A stretch of 31,198 bases of DNA from Minisyncoccota bacterium (GTDB taxonomy: Bacteria > Patescibacteriota > Minisyncoccia > Moranbacterales > GCA-2747515): positions 1 to 31,198 of the forward strand of contig CALIRC010000119.1 in assembly GCA_938044295.1 (NCBI GenBank), given 5' to 3'. Both the position numbers and the translations under genes were made by a program. Numbering within the stretch: the stretch's first letter is position 1; every line of letters starts with the position of its first letter. Shown piece after piece: positions 1 through 7,931 of this stretch. The notes beneath the pieces are model-generated. The model made no database searches. It was given only the letters and a program-made list of their open reading frames with translations, and had not been told where the DNA came from.

Positions 1-116
1 GGTAGCTGATTACCATTACCATCTCGTTTTTTTGTCAAAAGCTTTTTATTGCTAAAAACGTGTGCTGTTGCACCCACGCCGACTGCAATAAGCGCCATAA
101 AGATGCCTGTTATCAT
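1..116 (-). CDS. Partial small membrane protein (N-terminus only)
   Basis: The reading frame opens at an ATG (complement 114-116) and runs off the window edge, giving about 38 residues. It begins MITGIFMALIAVGVG, a hydrophobic helix or signal anchor, followed by a basic stretch (NKKLLTKKR). A purine-rich Shine-Dalgarno (AAAGGA) lies 7-8 nt upstream. It follows the terminator of the DUF6638-like gene and has its own -10-like box, so it is probably a separate transcription unit. Function is unknown; the C-terminus is not in the window. Confidence 0.5.
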   Translation of the reverse strand, partial: MITGIFMALIAVGVGATAHVFSNKKLLTKKRDGNGNQL

Positions 117-160
117 TTTCTTTTTCCTTTTTTAAGTTACCCTTCATTTTTTTGCAGTAT

Positions 161-166
161 ATTATA
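161..166 (-). promoter_or_regulatory. -10 box (TATAAT) for the partial gene at the left edge
   Basis: The complement reads TATAAT about 45 nt before the ATG. The -35 region is only T-rich, so the call rests on the -10 box and on its place just after a terminator. Confidence 0.4.
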
Positions 167-181
167 TTAACACATATCTAT

Positions 182-218
182 AAAAAAAACAAGTACCGAG
201 AGGGTTTATACCCTCTGG
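182..218 (-). terminator. Rho-independent terminator of the four-gene operon
   Basis: An AGAGGG/CCCTCT stem with a 6-nt loop lies immediately after the TGA stop of the DUF6638-like gene. On the minus strand it is followed within a few bases by a run of eight T. Confidence 0.75.
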
Positions 219-231
219 CACTCTTGATACT

Positions 232-1470
232 TCAATGTGTTTCATTGTAGTACTTTATTGCTGCTATCGCCCACGTTTTTTTCGGCGTATTCCAGCTATT
301 GTAGGCTTCAAAGAAGCCTTCTTTGTCATAACGGTAGAGGCGGACAATACTTCGTCCGTCACATACCAGAGCAAGGAGATACCAGATCACTTCTATGGTT
401 GCTTGGTCTACTCCTTCTGGCATATGTGCAAAAAATGGTTTAATAGATTTTGCGATTCTACCAGTTTTTCCTCCATCTTCGAGCTTTTTTATGACTCTTG
501 CCAATTGGAAGTATTCTTTTGGCAATTTGTCTTTTACTTTGTTGATATAACTTTTCTGTTCTACTGCACTGAGCTCAACAAATACAAGATCTGGAAAGTC
601 TTCGTCGAGCACATCCATCAGAAAAGAATCTCTGATCGTACGTAAGCGGTATAAACGTCCTCCTTCTTTCCACCAGTACGGATCATAGTCTATGAGACCC
701 ATCTCCTCTAGACGTCTGAGAATGCTCTGGTCGAGGTTTGATGTTACCCCATCCTTTTTTTTCGCGCTCTTTTTATTTATCAGTAGCGGTTTCATTTCTC
801 TGCGAATATCACGGACTACAAATGTACCTCCGAAAGCACGAGAGAAAAAAGTACGCGTCTGAGAATACTGCATGTCGGTAATCTCTACAGCACGATAACG
901 CATATCACCAACTTCTTTTGCGGAAGTTTGGATATTCTTTGCAATGCCATACAATTTTGTTACATCTTGTTCATTCATAAATGCATGCACAAGAGCTTTT
1001 TGCGTAGCAACTTTTTTCATCAACTCTGATGGGGTCCATGATTTTACTATGATATTGCCTACCATAAGCAAGTCGGCAGATCGTACATAGTGATTTACTT
1101 CCTGGTCGATATCGAGACAAATTCCCTCAAACTGCGTTACTGTGGCAATCTGTGGACTATGGTCGCGATAATACTGCACCATCAAATCCCAATCAAAACT
1201 ATGGTACGGATTGTAGATTGCTGCATGCCTTTGCTTAGGTGTCAAAATGATACCAAGTGGATTTGCCATGCCATGTGCTAAATAGTACGCATTGTTTTTC
1301 TCCTGCGCTATCTCTGGACTCCATCCAAGGCCATCTATATGGAACTCCTTAAGATTGGTCGTTGGTAAATTCATACTTACGAGACATGCATTGTACCGCG
1401 CTACTAACTCTCTAGAATTTACATGTATCAGACCCTTCCCGTAGAGGCCTGCCTTAATCAAAGCTTGCAT
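232..1470 (-). CDS. DUF6638-like protein, last gene of the AAA+ operon
   Basis: This 412-aa soluble protein has no signal peptide or obvious membrane segment. Its N-terminal pattern (MQALIKAGLYGKGLI, then FHIDGLGWSPEIAQEK and an AHG-ANPLGIILTP stretch) and the central FFSRAFGGTFVVRDIRRE segment resemble what I recall of the DUF6638 family, which has no assigned biochemical role. The sequence shows the operon position and an AGGAGG ribosome site 7 nt before the ATG; the family name is recognition from memory and was not searched. A perfect 10-bp stem-loop sits just upstream of its ribosome site. It ends in TGA directly before a terminator. The residues around 225-275 (REMKPLLINKKSAKKKDG) form a basic linker, and after it the protein looks winged-helix-like (LDQSILRRLEEMGLIDYD), which is inference only. 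It probably works with the ATPase encoded just upstream. Confidence 0.7.
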   Translation of the reverse strand: MQALIKAGLYGKGLIHVNSRELVARYNACLVSMNLPTTNLKEFHIDGLGWSPEIAQEKNNAYYLAHGMANPLGIILTPKQRHAAIYNPYHSFDWDLMVQYYRDHSPQIATVTQFEGICLDIDQEVNHYVRSADLLMVGNIIVKSWTPSELMKKVATQKALVHAFMNEQDVTKLYGIAKNIQTSAKEVGDMRYRAVEITDMQYSQTRTFFSRAFGGTFVVRDIRREMKPLLINKKSAKKKDGVTSNLDQSILRRLEEMGLIDYDPYWWKEGGRLYRLRTIRDSFLMDVLDEDFPDLVFVELSAVEQKSYINKVKDKLPKEYFQLARVIKKLEDGGKTGRIAKSIKPFFAHMPEGVDQATIEVIWYLLALVCDGRSIVRLYRYDKEGFFEAYNSWNTPKKTWAIAAIKYYNETH

Positions 1471-1492
1471 TACATTACCTCCTAAGGTTTTT

Positions 1493-1515
1493 GGCAGGAA
1501 GTGAGACTTCCTGCC
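1493..1515 (-). other. Intercistronic stem-loop before the DUF6638-like gene
   Basis: A perfect inverted repeat, GGCAGGAAGT / ACTTCCTGCC with a 3-nt loop, fills the 57-nt gap between the ATPase and DUF6638-like genes. No T-run follows on the minus strand, so it is not a standard terminator. It ends 9-10 nt before the AGGAGG ribosome site, where it could stabilise a processed transcript or adjust translation. Confidence 0.7.
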
Positions 1516-1527
1516 ATGTTAAAGGAC

Positions 1528-3459
1528 TTATGCTGATTCCTTTTCATTAGCGAAAGCATCATTTGCAGCCTGAGCAATTCTCAGTTGCTCAACACGCTCA
1601 CCCACTCTTCGCTTGAAATTTGCATCAGCTATTGTAGCGTAGTTGTCTAAGTATCGAATCGATTCCTGCAACCGTACTTCTGCAAAATTTAGTGAACCCA
1701 TATTTTGCTTCATACTGTCTTGTATCATCGTAAGCTTGGTGTCGTAATCCTTGCGAAAAAATGCCTCAGGGTTTTCATACCACTCGTCGGGAAGATCAAA
1801 ATCCATGATGCGATATGATACTGCCTTTTGAATGTTCCTGATATCTCGCGATGAGAATCCTGGAAATACTTTTTGCACATTTTTATACCATTTTGCAAAA
1901 AAAGCATGCTCCTTTGGTGACCCCACTTCCAATGCTGCCTCGAATGCATCTAGAATTGATTCTTCTACTGGACGATCCATACTGCCGTACGTGTCTCCCA
2001 TGTTACTTACAACTGCTTGATCACTCAAGAAACTATACGCTGGACTCTTCATGCCTACAAACCCTGGAACGACCTCCTCCAATTTACTCCACCATAGGTA
2101 GTCTTGATCCAAGATATCATTTACACTACGAGCACCGTCAATCTTAAATCGTGACTGAATCCGTGAAAGAACCGCTGGATCGATTTGCTCTGGTAAGTTC
2201 GTGTAAACACCGACCGCAGCATTGCCATGATTTATCGCATACGCCCCTTCCGTGTAGCGAAGGAACACACCGATGATTTCACGTACGCCTGCAGAGATGC
2301 CTTGCATTGTACGATCCTGAAGATTGTTTTCTGCATCATCGATTGGTGCAAAAATAATCTTTGATGGATCTTGAAGTGGCTTCATCCAGCGCACCATATG
2401 TTCAGCTGAACCTCCCTGAAAGGTAGATACAACTGTATCTGGTAATGGATGAAATAGAAAGGGAATTTCCAGATCTTTACAACGTTTTTCCAGTAGTGTA
2501 GCAATCGCTGAGATTAACATACTCTTGCCTGTACCTGCGATACCATAACCCATGTGTACAGGTGAGATACCTCCTAGAGCATCGAATGGATTTTGCTTTG
2601 TCGTAAAATCATATGCCAGCAAACGCTCGACAAGTCGTCGCGCAAAATGCTTCGCATCCCGATTTCCCACAATCTGCTCCATCTCTACCTTATTGAACTC
2701 TACGCTCGTACCTACATGAACAGTGCGCTCAAAACCATTGATGGCAAATGTCGAGTTCTCAAGAAGATACCCATTGTCTGTAAAAATTTCAGAGTACTGA
2801 AATGAAGCTATTCGCTCTTCTACAGATTCGCGAATGAGCTTCATGTATTCCAAAACCATACCAATCATCATCTTGTCACCCGCAATAACTGGATGAGATA
2901 GATTTAGAGATAGATAAAACATCATGTTTTTTAAACCTGCTGTTGGTCCTGAAAAATTGCTTTCCCATAAATTAACCAATTCTCTTTGCATATCTGACTG
3001 CAGGTCTGGATATGCCTCCTCGATTGCCCACACTACATACTGCGCGCACACAAATTGCGCTATAGCAGAAGCTGTCCGCATTTTTTCATTGTATGAACCT
3101 TTTTGACTTCCAGACATATTTTTTCGATCTACAGAATCAATCCCTGATGCTTTTTTATACAGATTAGAAACATGAAGTGCAATTTGCAAACCTTTACGAA
3201 CCCTTGATATGAGTAAATGACTGTCGTCACTCAATATTTCGTCTTCTGAAACATGGTTTAACATGTCTTTGAAGCTGACTTTTTTTTCTCTTCTTAAATC
3301 GGTTGAGACGGTTGTTAGTGGAATCGATGATGGTGTTTTGACTTTTTTGTGTTCAAAATCTGTTTTTTTTGACAATTCTCCGACTAGATAACTTGCATCT
3401 TTTTTTACCTCCTCCAGCTCTTGTGTCGTAATTGGAATTTGTGGTTTCTGCGTATTCAT
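1528..3459 (-). CDS. AAA+ ATPase, third gene of the operon
   Basis: This 643-aa protein has a helical N-terminal half (about 1-290) and a AAA+ module. Walker A is GYGIAGTGKS (304-313), Walker B is FAPIDDAE (370-377), a sensor-1-like TN follows at 420-421, and an arginine-finger candidate region LSRIQSRF lies at 431-438. A lid-like helical segment with FSSRDIRNI comes later, and the C-terminus is helical. I chose the ATG at 3457-3459 rather than the in-frame upstream TTG because a strong GAGGAGGGG ribosome site lies 7 nt before it, embedded in the last codons of the preceding gene. Only 4 nt separate that gene's stop from this ATG, so the two are probably translationally coupled. The module indicates ATP-driven remodelling; the client is unknown. 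The neighbouring coiled-coil and DUF6638-like proteins are likely partners (inference). Confidence 0.85.
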   Translation of the reverse strand: MNTQKPQIPITTQELEEVKKDASYLVGELSKKTDFEHKKVKTPSSIPLTTVSTDLRREKKVSFKDMLNHVSEDEILSDDSHLLISRVRKGLQIALHVSNLYKKASGIDSVDRKNMSGSQKGSYNEKMRTASAIAQFVCAQYVVWAIEEAYPDLQSDMQRELVNLWESNFSGPTAGLKNMMFYLSLNLSHPVIAGDKMMIGMVLEYMKLIRESVEERIASFQYSEIFTDNGYLLENSTFAINGFERTVHVGTSVEFNKVEMEQIVGNRDAKHFARRLVERLLAYDFTTKQNPFDALGGISPVHMGYGIAGTGKSMLISAIATLLEKRCKDLEIPFLFHPLPDTVVSTFQGGSAEHMVRWMKPLQDPSKIIFAPIDDAENNLQDRTMQGISAGVREIIGVFLRYTEGAYAINHGNAAVGVYTNLPEQIDPAVLSRIQSRFKIDGARSVNDILDQDYLWWSKLEEVVPGFVGMKSPAYSFLSDQAVVSNMGDTYGSMDRPVEESILDAFEAALEVGSPKEHAFFAKWYKNVQKVFPGFSSRDIRNIQKAVSYRIMDFDLPDEWYENPEAFFRKDYDTKLTMIQDSMKQNMGSLNFAEVRLQESIRYLDNYATIADANFKRRVGERVEQLRIAQAANDAFANEKESA

Positions 3460-3463
3460 ATTT

Positions 3464-4540
3464 CTACCCCTCCTCTTCAAGTTCTTCGCGCGTCAAACAC
3501 TTATAGCCCAACGCTTCACAATTTCTTACATCAGCATGCTGTGCTACGTAATGCGACATGACAAGATACTGCGACACTGACGTCGCTCTACGATTTGCAC
3601 ACCTCTCTTCAGAATCTTTTATGTCATAAATCTCAAATAATCTTTCATCTTGTTTGAGACCATTCATTACGTCTTGTGTTCTTTGACCACGTGACAAAAT
3701 GGTTTCATGTGTGATACTTAAGATGAATTCATTCTCGAGATTTTCAGGTGAATTGAAAATTTCTTGGATTTCGTTTTTTGCGTTTTGGTACCCCGGCTTA
3801 TAAATCGGACCTAAAGACAAACGACTGATCATTTTTGGATGAATATCAATAAATAATGAATCAATCTGCATAGCTAGATCTCCAATTCGCGGCATGAATA
3901 GTGATTCAGATTTGAGTAATGTGATTAGCTCGTTAAATATTTTTTTTGACAATACTTTCCCTTTACCGGAATACTCCAAATCCATTGCGTACAAACGTGG
4001 CATATTACGGCTGTGATCATATACCGACCACCGGATAAAGTATGACATATTTTCACCACTGTCTCGCTTCACAATTGCATCAACCTGAAATGGTAAAAAG
4101 GGATTCTTCTGTAATAGAGCACTCTTGTATTGCTCAAGTGCAATCTCTTGGATTCCTTGAATGTTGATTTCTTGATCACTTTGCGTAAACAACTGATCAA
4201 GAAAAAGAGCTTTTTGATCGACGACTGATAAACCTGACTTCTCTCCAGTTTTTTTGTCTGTAGCGAGTACATCAAATGCAAAATTATTTGGAAAACCAGA
4301 GTATTGCATATCGATGTCGAAGTTGTCCCTCACACTTGCCCCGTATCGCACTTTTAACAATTCTAGTGAATCATTAAATTGATCCACAAATGATATAATC
4401 ATTTCTTTTGAGAAAGGAAACATGTCTTCCTTTTGTACTACGGCGCGTAGAGTACTCATCACAACAGCAATGTCGTGAAAGTACTGATCAAATAATTTTC
4501 CTGGCACCAGAGGTACCAGACTCATTTGTTGTAGATTCAT
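3464..4540 (-). CDS. Unknown 358-aa protein, second gene of the operon
   Basis: I do not recognise this family. It is soluble, mixed alpha/beta by appearance, with no signal peptide. The C-terminal part is helical and contains two cysteines near the end (NCEALGYKC). The ATG at 4538-4540 is favoured over the adjacent TTG because AGGAGA is correctly spaced from it. The last codons of the gene encode EELEEEG and form the ribosome site of the ATPase gene. Its tight coupling to the ATPase (4-nt gap) suggests equimolar production and a shared complex, which is inference. An 88-nt gap containing a perfect stem-loop separates it from the upstream coiled-coil gene. Confidence 0.75.
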   Translation of the reverse strand: MNLQQMSLVPLVPGKLFDQYFHDIAVVMSTLRAVVQKEDMFPFSKEMIISFVDQFNDSLELLKVRYGASVRDNFDIDMQYSGFPNNFAFDVLATDKKTGEKSGLSVVDQKALFLDQLFTQSDQEINIQGIQEIALEQYKSALLQKNPFLPFQVDAIVKRDSGENMSYFIRWSVYDHSRNMPRLYAMDLEYSGKGKVLSKKIFNELITLLKSESLFMPRIGDLAMQIDSLFIDIHPKMISRLSLGPIYKPGYQNAKNEIQEIFNSPENLENEFILSITHETILSRGQRTQDVMNGLKQDERLFEIYDIKDSEERCANRRATSVSQYLVMSHYVAQHADVRNCEALGYKCLTREELEEEG

Positions 4541-4566
4541 CAAAATCTCCTGTCATGAAAAGTTGT

Positions 4567-4590
4567 GGGGATGAAGTAGCCTTCATCCCC
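4567..4590 (-). other. Intercistronic stem-loop before the 358-aa gene
   Basis: A perfect 10-bp inverted repeat (GGGGATGAAG / CTTCATCCCC, 4-nt loop) lies in the gap between the first and second genes. A weaker AGCACA/TGTGCT repeat lies beside it, closer to the upstream stop codon. The minus-strand 3' side has only a short T stretch (ACAACTTTTC), so this is a processing or stability element or a weak terminator. Confidence 0.65.
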
Positions 4591-4628
4591 TATTTGAAAT
4601 CAGCACACTAAATATACTGTGCTACCGT

Positions 4629-6149
4629 TTAGAACGTTACTTGATCTCCATTAATCTTTTGATCTTCAATGATATCCTCAGCCAATGACGCCATATACGA
4701 ACCGCTCACATCTATTCCAGCTTCTTCATAACGTGCGCGAATTTGCTTGTCTATTTCCGCATAACGCGCATGTTGCTGTGCCATGCCTTGGCGCGCTGTC
4801 TCATCCAGTTGTGAGAGTCGCTCCATTTGTTTCACATGGCGTTCATATGCATCGTTGGCTGCTTTTGCACTAGCGACCCCTGCCTCATGTGCTAATGCAA
4901 CACTCTCATACAATGTCTGATCATTTGCACGATCAACCATGTCAACAACGGCTTCGTTTTGGCTGTTTTTAACCATTTGATCGATGCCAGATGCTACGAC
5001 GCGTGCTGTCTTCTCAGAATTCTCAACCTTGATAGCTAACATATCTGCAGTTGTCATTTGAACGGAAAGGCCATCGATTTGCGCCTTAATTGCAACAGTG
5101 GCAGCTTCCAGTGAAATAAATTCACCATTTGCTTTTTGTAGTTGGGACTCAATTTCTCTTTTTTCTTCCTCGAAACCAGAGATCACCATTTTTTGCTGGG
5201 AGAATTCTGGTGATGATGTGTCCATAATCTCACCTAAAGTTTGATTCTGAATCGCAAGAGTCTGATTAACACCATCAAGCTTTCGCTCCATCTCTAATTT
5301 CTCAACAGCAACCTCACTTTTTCTTCTCAGTGCAGTGTTATAGGCTGTTTTACTTGCAGCAAGCCTTTCAGCTGTACTTTTGCTTTCTGCCTGAAATTGC
5401 TCCACCGCAGCTTTTGATAACGTGCGAAGTGTTGTAAAACTTTCTTGTAAGCTCGCCTCTTTCACACGTTCTGCGACATTGATTTTGGCTTGGGCTTTTG
5501 CTTCTACAAGACCTTTTTCTGCCTCAGCAATACGATCATTTGCACTTTGAATTGCCTCTGGAGCAGCATCGATAATGCGATTTGCATCTGCAATCTTTGC
5601 TTCCTCAGCTTCAATAGCTCTTCCATGCATAAAGCTGAAAAATCCACTTTCCAAGCTCGCTTTCTCAGTCTCAGCTGCAGCTTTCGCAGAACGGGCTTCC
5701 TCAAGTTTTTCATTGATCTTTCCCAAATGCTTTTGAGCCTCTTGCAATGCATTTTCGGCACCAGAAATTAATGTTAGATCTTCTGCTGTATATTCCTTCT
5801 TCTGCTTTGTTTCTACTCCTAGATCATTGTGTAACGCAAGCAAACCATATGCGAGTTCACCAACTTGTTTTTCTCGCTGTTCGATGCTTTGCGTTAATTT
5901 AATGCTTTCTGCTTCCAGTATAGCTTGCTGCTTCATCCGCTCTGATTCATCTGAGATTCTGCCAAGCGCTTCATATCGCTCTACAATTTCTCTTTGACGC
6001 TCCATCAAGTCAATGATTGAGTCGCGCTGCAGTTCACCTAAGCTTGTGCGAGAGTTACTCTCCAGAGACTCCCGTGTAATTGAGTCCTCAATCTCTCTTT
6101 GAGAAATACTTTTTTCTGTAGTAGAAACTTGTTGCTGTGAATTTGTCAT
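4629..6149 (-). CDS. Long coiled-coil protein, first gene of the operon
   Basis: This 506-aa protein is almost entirely helical and rich in Ala, Glu, Lys and Gln. Heptad-like stretches run from about residue 45 to 330, and a second helical block covers about 350-480. There is no signal peptide or transmembrane segment, so it should be cytoplasmic. A short break rich in aromatics (SGFFSFMHGR, near residue 170) interrupts the first coiled coil. The N-terminal 45 residues are Ser/Thr/Gln-rich and probably disordered. An AGGAAAGG ribosome site precedes the ATG. As first gene after a strong promoter it is probably the most abundant product. Filament- or scaffold-forming coiled-coil proteins are often handled by AAA+ ATPases, which is the basis for suspecting a scaffold/remodeller pair here; the sequence itself shows only composition and position. 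Confidence 0.75.
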   Translation of the reverse strand: MTNSQQQVSTTEKSISQREIEDSITRESLESNSRTSLGELQRDSIIDLMERQREIVERYEALGRISDESERMKQQAILEAESIKLTQSIEQREKQVGELAYGLLALHNDLGVETKQKKEYTAEDLTLISGAENALQEAQKHLGKINEKLEEARSAKAAAETEKASLESGFFSFMHGRAIEAEEAKIADANRIIDAAPEAIQSANDRIAEAEKGLVEAKAQAKINVAERVKEASLQESFTTLRTLSKAAVEQFQAESKSTAERLAASKTAYNTALRRKSEVAVEKLEMERKLDGVNQTLAIQNQTLGEIMDTSSPEFSQQKMVISGFEEEKREIESQLQKANGEFISLEAATVAIKAQIDGLSVQMTTADMLAIKVENSEKTARVVASGIDQMVKNSQNEAVVDMVDRANDQTLYESVALAHEAGVASAKAANDAYERHVKQMERLSQLDETARQGMAQQHARYAEIDKQIRARYEEAGIDVSGSYMASLAEDIIEDQKINGDQVTF

Positions 6150-6175
6150 TACCTTTCCTCATTTTGCTTTGATGG

Positions 6176-6201
6176 AACTAAACTTAGGCCTAAATTTAGT
6201 T
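6176..6201. promoter_or_regulatory. 26-bp palindrome in the operon leader
   Basis: The sequence AACTAAACTTAGG is followed by its near-exact reverse complement (12 of 13 positions pair). It lies between promoter and start codon of the four-gene operon. It could be a repressor operator or an RNA hairpin in the 5' leader. Confidence 0.5.
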
Positions 6202-6224
6202 GTTAAGTTACAGATTGCCTCAAC

Positions 6225-6237
6225 TGTGCGACGCACA
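6225..6237. promoter_or_regulatory. Operator-like palindrome TGTGCGACGCACA
   Basis: This perfect 13-bp palindrome with a central A lies just downstream of the predicted transcription start of the four-gene operon, a usual place for a repressor-binding site. Confidence 0.45.
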
Positions 6238-6250
6238 ATCTTGACTCGGT

Positions 6251-6279
6251 AACATAGCACTTATTTTTTAGTTTGTCAA
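6251..6279 (-). promoter_or_regulatory. Sigma-70-type promoter of the four-gene operon
   Basis: On the minus strand TTGACA is separated by exactly 17 nt from TATGTT. It lies about 100 nt upstream of the coiled-coil gene and just after the rhomboid gene's terminator. Confidence 0.8.
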
Positions 6280-6294
6280 ATTTTTTTTCAATAG

Positions 6295-6326
6295 AAAAAG
6301 CGTGGCCACTTATGTGTCCACGCTTT
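6295..6326 (-). terminator. Terminator of the rhomboid gene
   Basis: A nine-base stem (AAAGCGTGG / CCACGCTTT) with a 12-nt loop is followed on the minus strand by further T. It lies just after the rhomboid stop codon and separates it from the operon promoter. Confidence 0.75.
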
Positions 6327-6337
6327 GTTTTGCTCCT

Positions 6338-7090
6338 TTATATCATTGCAAATATGTCCTCTTCAGGATTCTTTGTTTCTTGTAATTGTCTTTTCTTTTG
6401 TTTTCGTGTTTTGATCGTAATTACTGCAAGCTCAATGAAATATACAGTAATCCCAGCTACCGATCCTAGCGTATGAGCGATGAGCGTTACGCCGTTTTCA
6501 ACGCCAAACCCAACGCCATTTATTATGACTTCTTGGTATGCAAGCAATACACTGATACCCACAAAAGAAATCCATAAATTTGCGAAAGTCATTTTCATAA
6601 AAGCTTTTCTGTTTTTTTCTTTTAGTGTAATTAGTAGATCTTTATTGAAGATTAAACGTGGTATTAGGTAACCCACCAGCGCAAATACTATGCCGCTTGC
6701 ACCAAGAATACTAACGTATTTGCTTTCTGCTGGATGAAGTGACCAGATAAGTATACCTGTCAGCACCCATAATCCTGCCATAATTGAGCAAAAACGCGTA
6801 GATGTCTTCCCTAGAATTATCATGAAAATGATGAGAAATCCCATATTTCCTGTCAAGTGACTTATGCTTCCATGTGTCAGCGGCATTGTGAGAATGCCTA
6901 ACAATGAATCCCACTTACGCGGGTAAATTGCGAAATGCTTCCACAGTTCATACGGCAGTGTAGTCAAGGTAAATATCCCTGCATTGCTTCCGGTTCGTGG
7001 GAAAAGAAAAAAAGTCCATATTGTTGCCACAACGATTCCTGATCCTACAAGCCATTCTTTTACAGTGATTTCGTTTTTAAAAGTGCCCAT
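6338..7090 (-). CDS. Rhomboid family intramembrane serine protease
   Basis: This 250-aa polytopic membrane protein has about six helices, matching the usual bacterial rhomboid core. All diagnostic motifs are present: a THGSISHLTGN helix with His73, His78 and Asn82, the catalytic serine in GASG (Ser132), and the catalytic histidine in AHTLGSVAG (His206). Rhomboids cleave transmembrane segments of substrate proteins within the bilayer. The C-terminal tail is basic, then acidic (KTRKQKKRQ to NPEEDIF), and cytoplasmic or disordered. The ATG has a GGAG ribosome site and a clear promoter. It is transcribed separately from the AAA+ operon, since a terminator and a new promoter lie between them. The substrate is unknown. 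Confidence 0.9.
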   Translation of the reverse strand: MGTFKNEITVKEWLVGSGIVVATIWTFFLFPRTGSNAGIFTLTTLPYELWKHFAIYPRKWDSLLGILTMPLTHGSISHLTGNMGFLIIFMIILGKTSTRFCSIMAGLWVLTGILIWSLHPAESKYVSILGASGIVFALVGYLIPRLIFNKDLLITLKEKNRKAFMKMTFANLWISFVGISVLLAYQEVIINGVGFGVENGVTLIAHTLGSVAGITVYFIELAVITIKTRKQKKRQLQETKNPEEDIFAMI

Positions 7091-7135
7091 TTATATCTCC
7101 ACGGTTTTTTGTTAAGGTAATGTCATATTTTACTC

Positions 7136-7164
7136 ATCATAACATTTTTTTAAATAAAAGTCAA
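7136..7164 (-). promoter_or_regulatory. Promoter of the rhomboid gene
   Basis: The minus strand reads TTGACT, a 17-nt spacer and TATGAT, about 45 nt before the ATG. Confidence 0.75.
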
Positions 7165-7351
7165 TTATTTGTGCTGGTTCCTTTAGAATTTTTGTGATTA
7201 TTTTTTGATCAAATCTTTGCGATAATCATCATCACAACAAACTACACAATTAAATAGAGTCACTATGACTGCGACCTTTTTGGTATTTCTAGTGCCTAGT
7301 TACTCTCAGTGCGCTAGTACCTTTGGCATTTCACATTTTTGGTAGTGCTTG

Positions 7352-7777
7352 CTACTGACGGAAGCCAGTGAAGATTGTGCTTAGTTTTTTTGCTATTTCT
7401 GTGATGACTCGGTTGGCTTGTGCTTGTGATTTTTTGGAAAGTGCCCATGCGAGTCCAAATGATCCTAGTGCTACAGCAAAAAAAATTGTGATATTTGTTA
7501 GGATGAACTTCACTACAATTGTCAGATCGATTCCGATTACTGTCAGTGCGATGTACCATGTGATTATCATGAGTGCATAGTACATTATCCGTGGTAGATC
7601 CATAACACCTTCTACTCTAAATCTTTCCATCAGCGCAAAGCTTCCGAGGTAGTCACCTACACGCTTTGATATTACCTTGCCGATCCACAGTATGATTAGA
7701 AATAGGATCAATGCTCCTAGGCCAGATATAACCCATGTAAAAAATTCTGAGAAATTTGTTGAGAGGAATTCTTTCAT
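7352..7777 (-). CDS. Small membrane protein related to MscS N-terminal helices
   Basis: This 141-aa protein has three hydrophobic segments (about 14-35, 63-85 and 90-112) and no MscS beta domain. The pattern WVISGLGALILFLIILWIGK followed by ALTVIGIDL and FAVALGSFGLAWAL resembles the conserved transmembrane-helix repeat that precedes or accompanies MscS-type channels. A full MscS gene lies 1.6 kb away on the other strand, so the two may act in the same process, which is inference. The ribosome site is poor. The C-terminal 30 residues are helical and basic and end in TAG. Confidence 0.65.
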   Translation of the reverse strand: MKEFLSTNFSEFFTWVISGLGALILFLIILWIGKVISKRVGDYLGSFALMERFRVEGVMDLPRIMYYALMIITWYIALTVIGIDLTIVVKFILTNITIFFAVALGSFGLAWALSKKSQAQANRVITEIAKKLSTIFTGFRQ

Positions 7778-7931
7778 GCATGATACGTTAGATTATGACA
7801 ATTTTATTGTAACGCTTTTTAACTCAATTTTTTCTCAAAATCATCACAACTCTTTCTCAATTTTTTTATGCTGGATTGCTCATTTTGATTAGCGATCTTA
7901 AAGCTTTTTTTAACAGTATTTCTACTGTATT

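Noticed and set aside
7314..7559. Open frame overlapping the end of the small MscS-related gene
   Set aside because: It overlaps in another frame and has no initiation signal.
7898..7931. Terminator of the Ser-repeat protein gene
   Set aside because: The short ACAGTA hairpin after the stop is followed by A, not T, on the minus strand.
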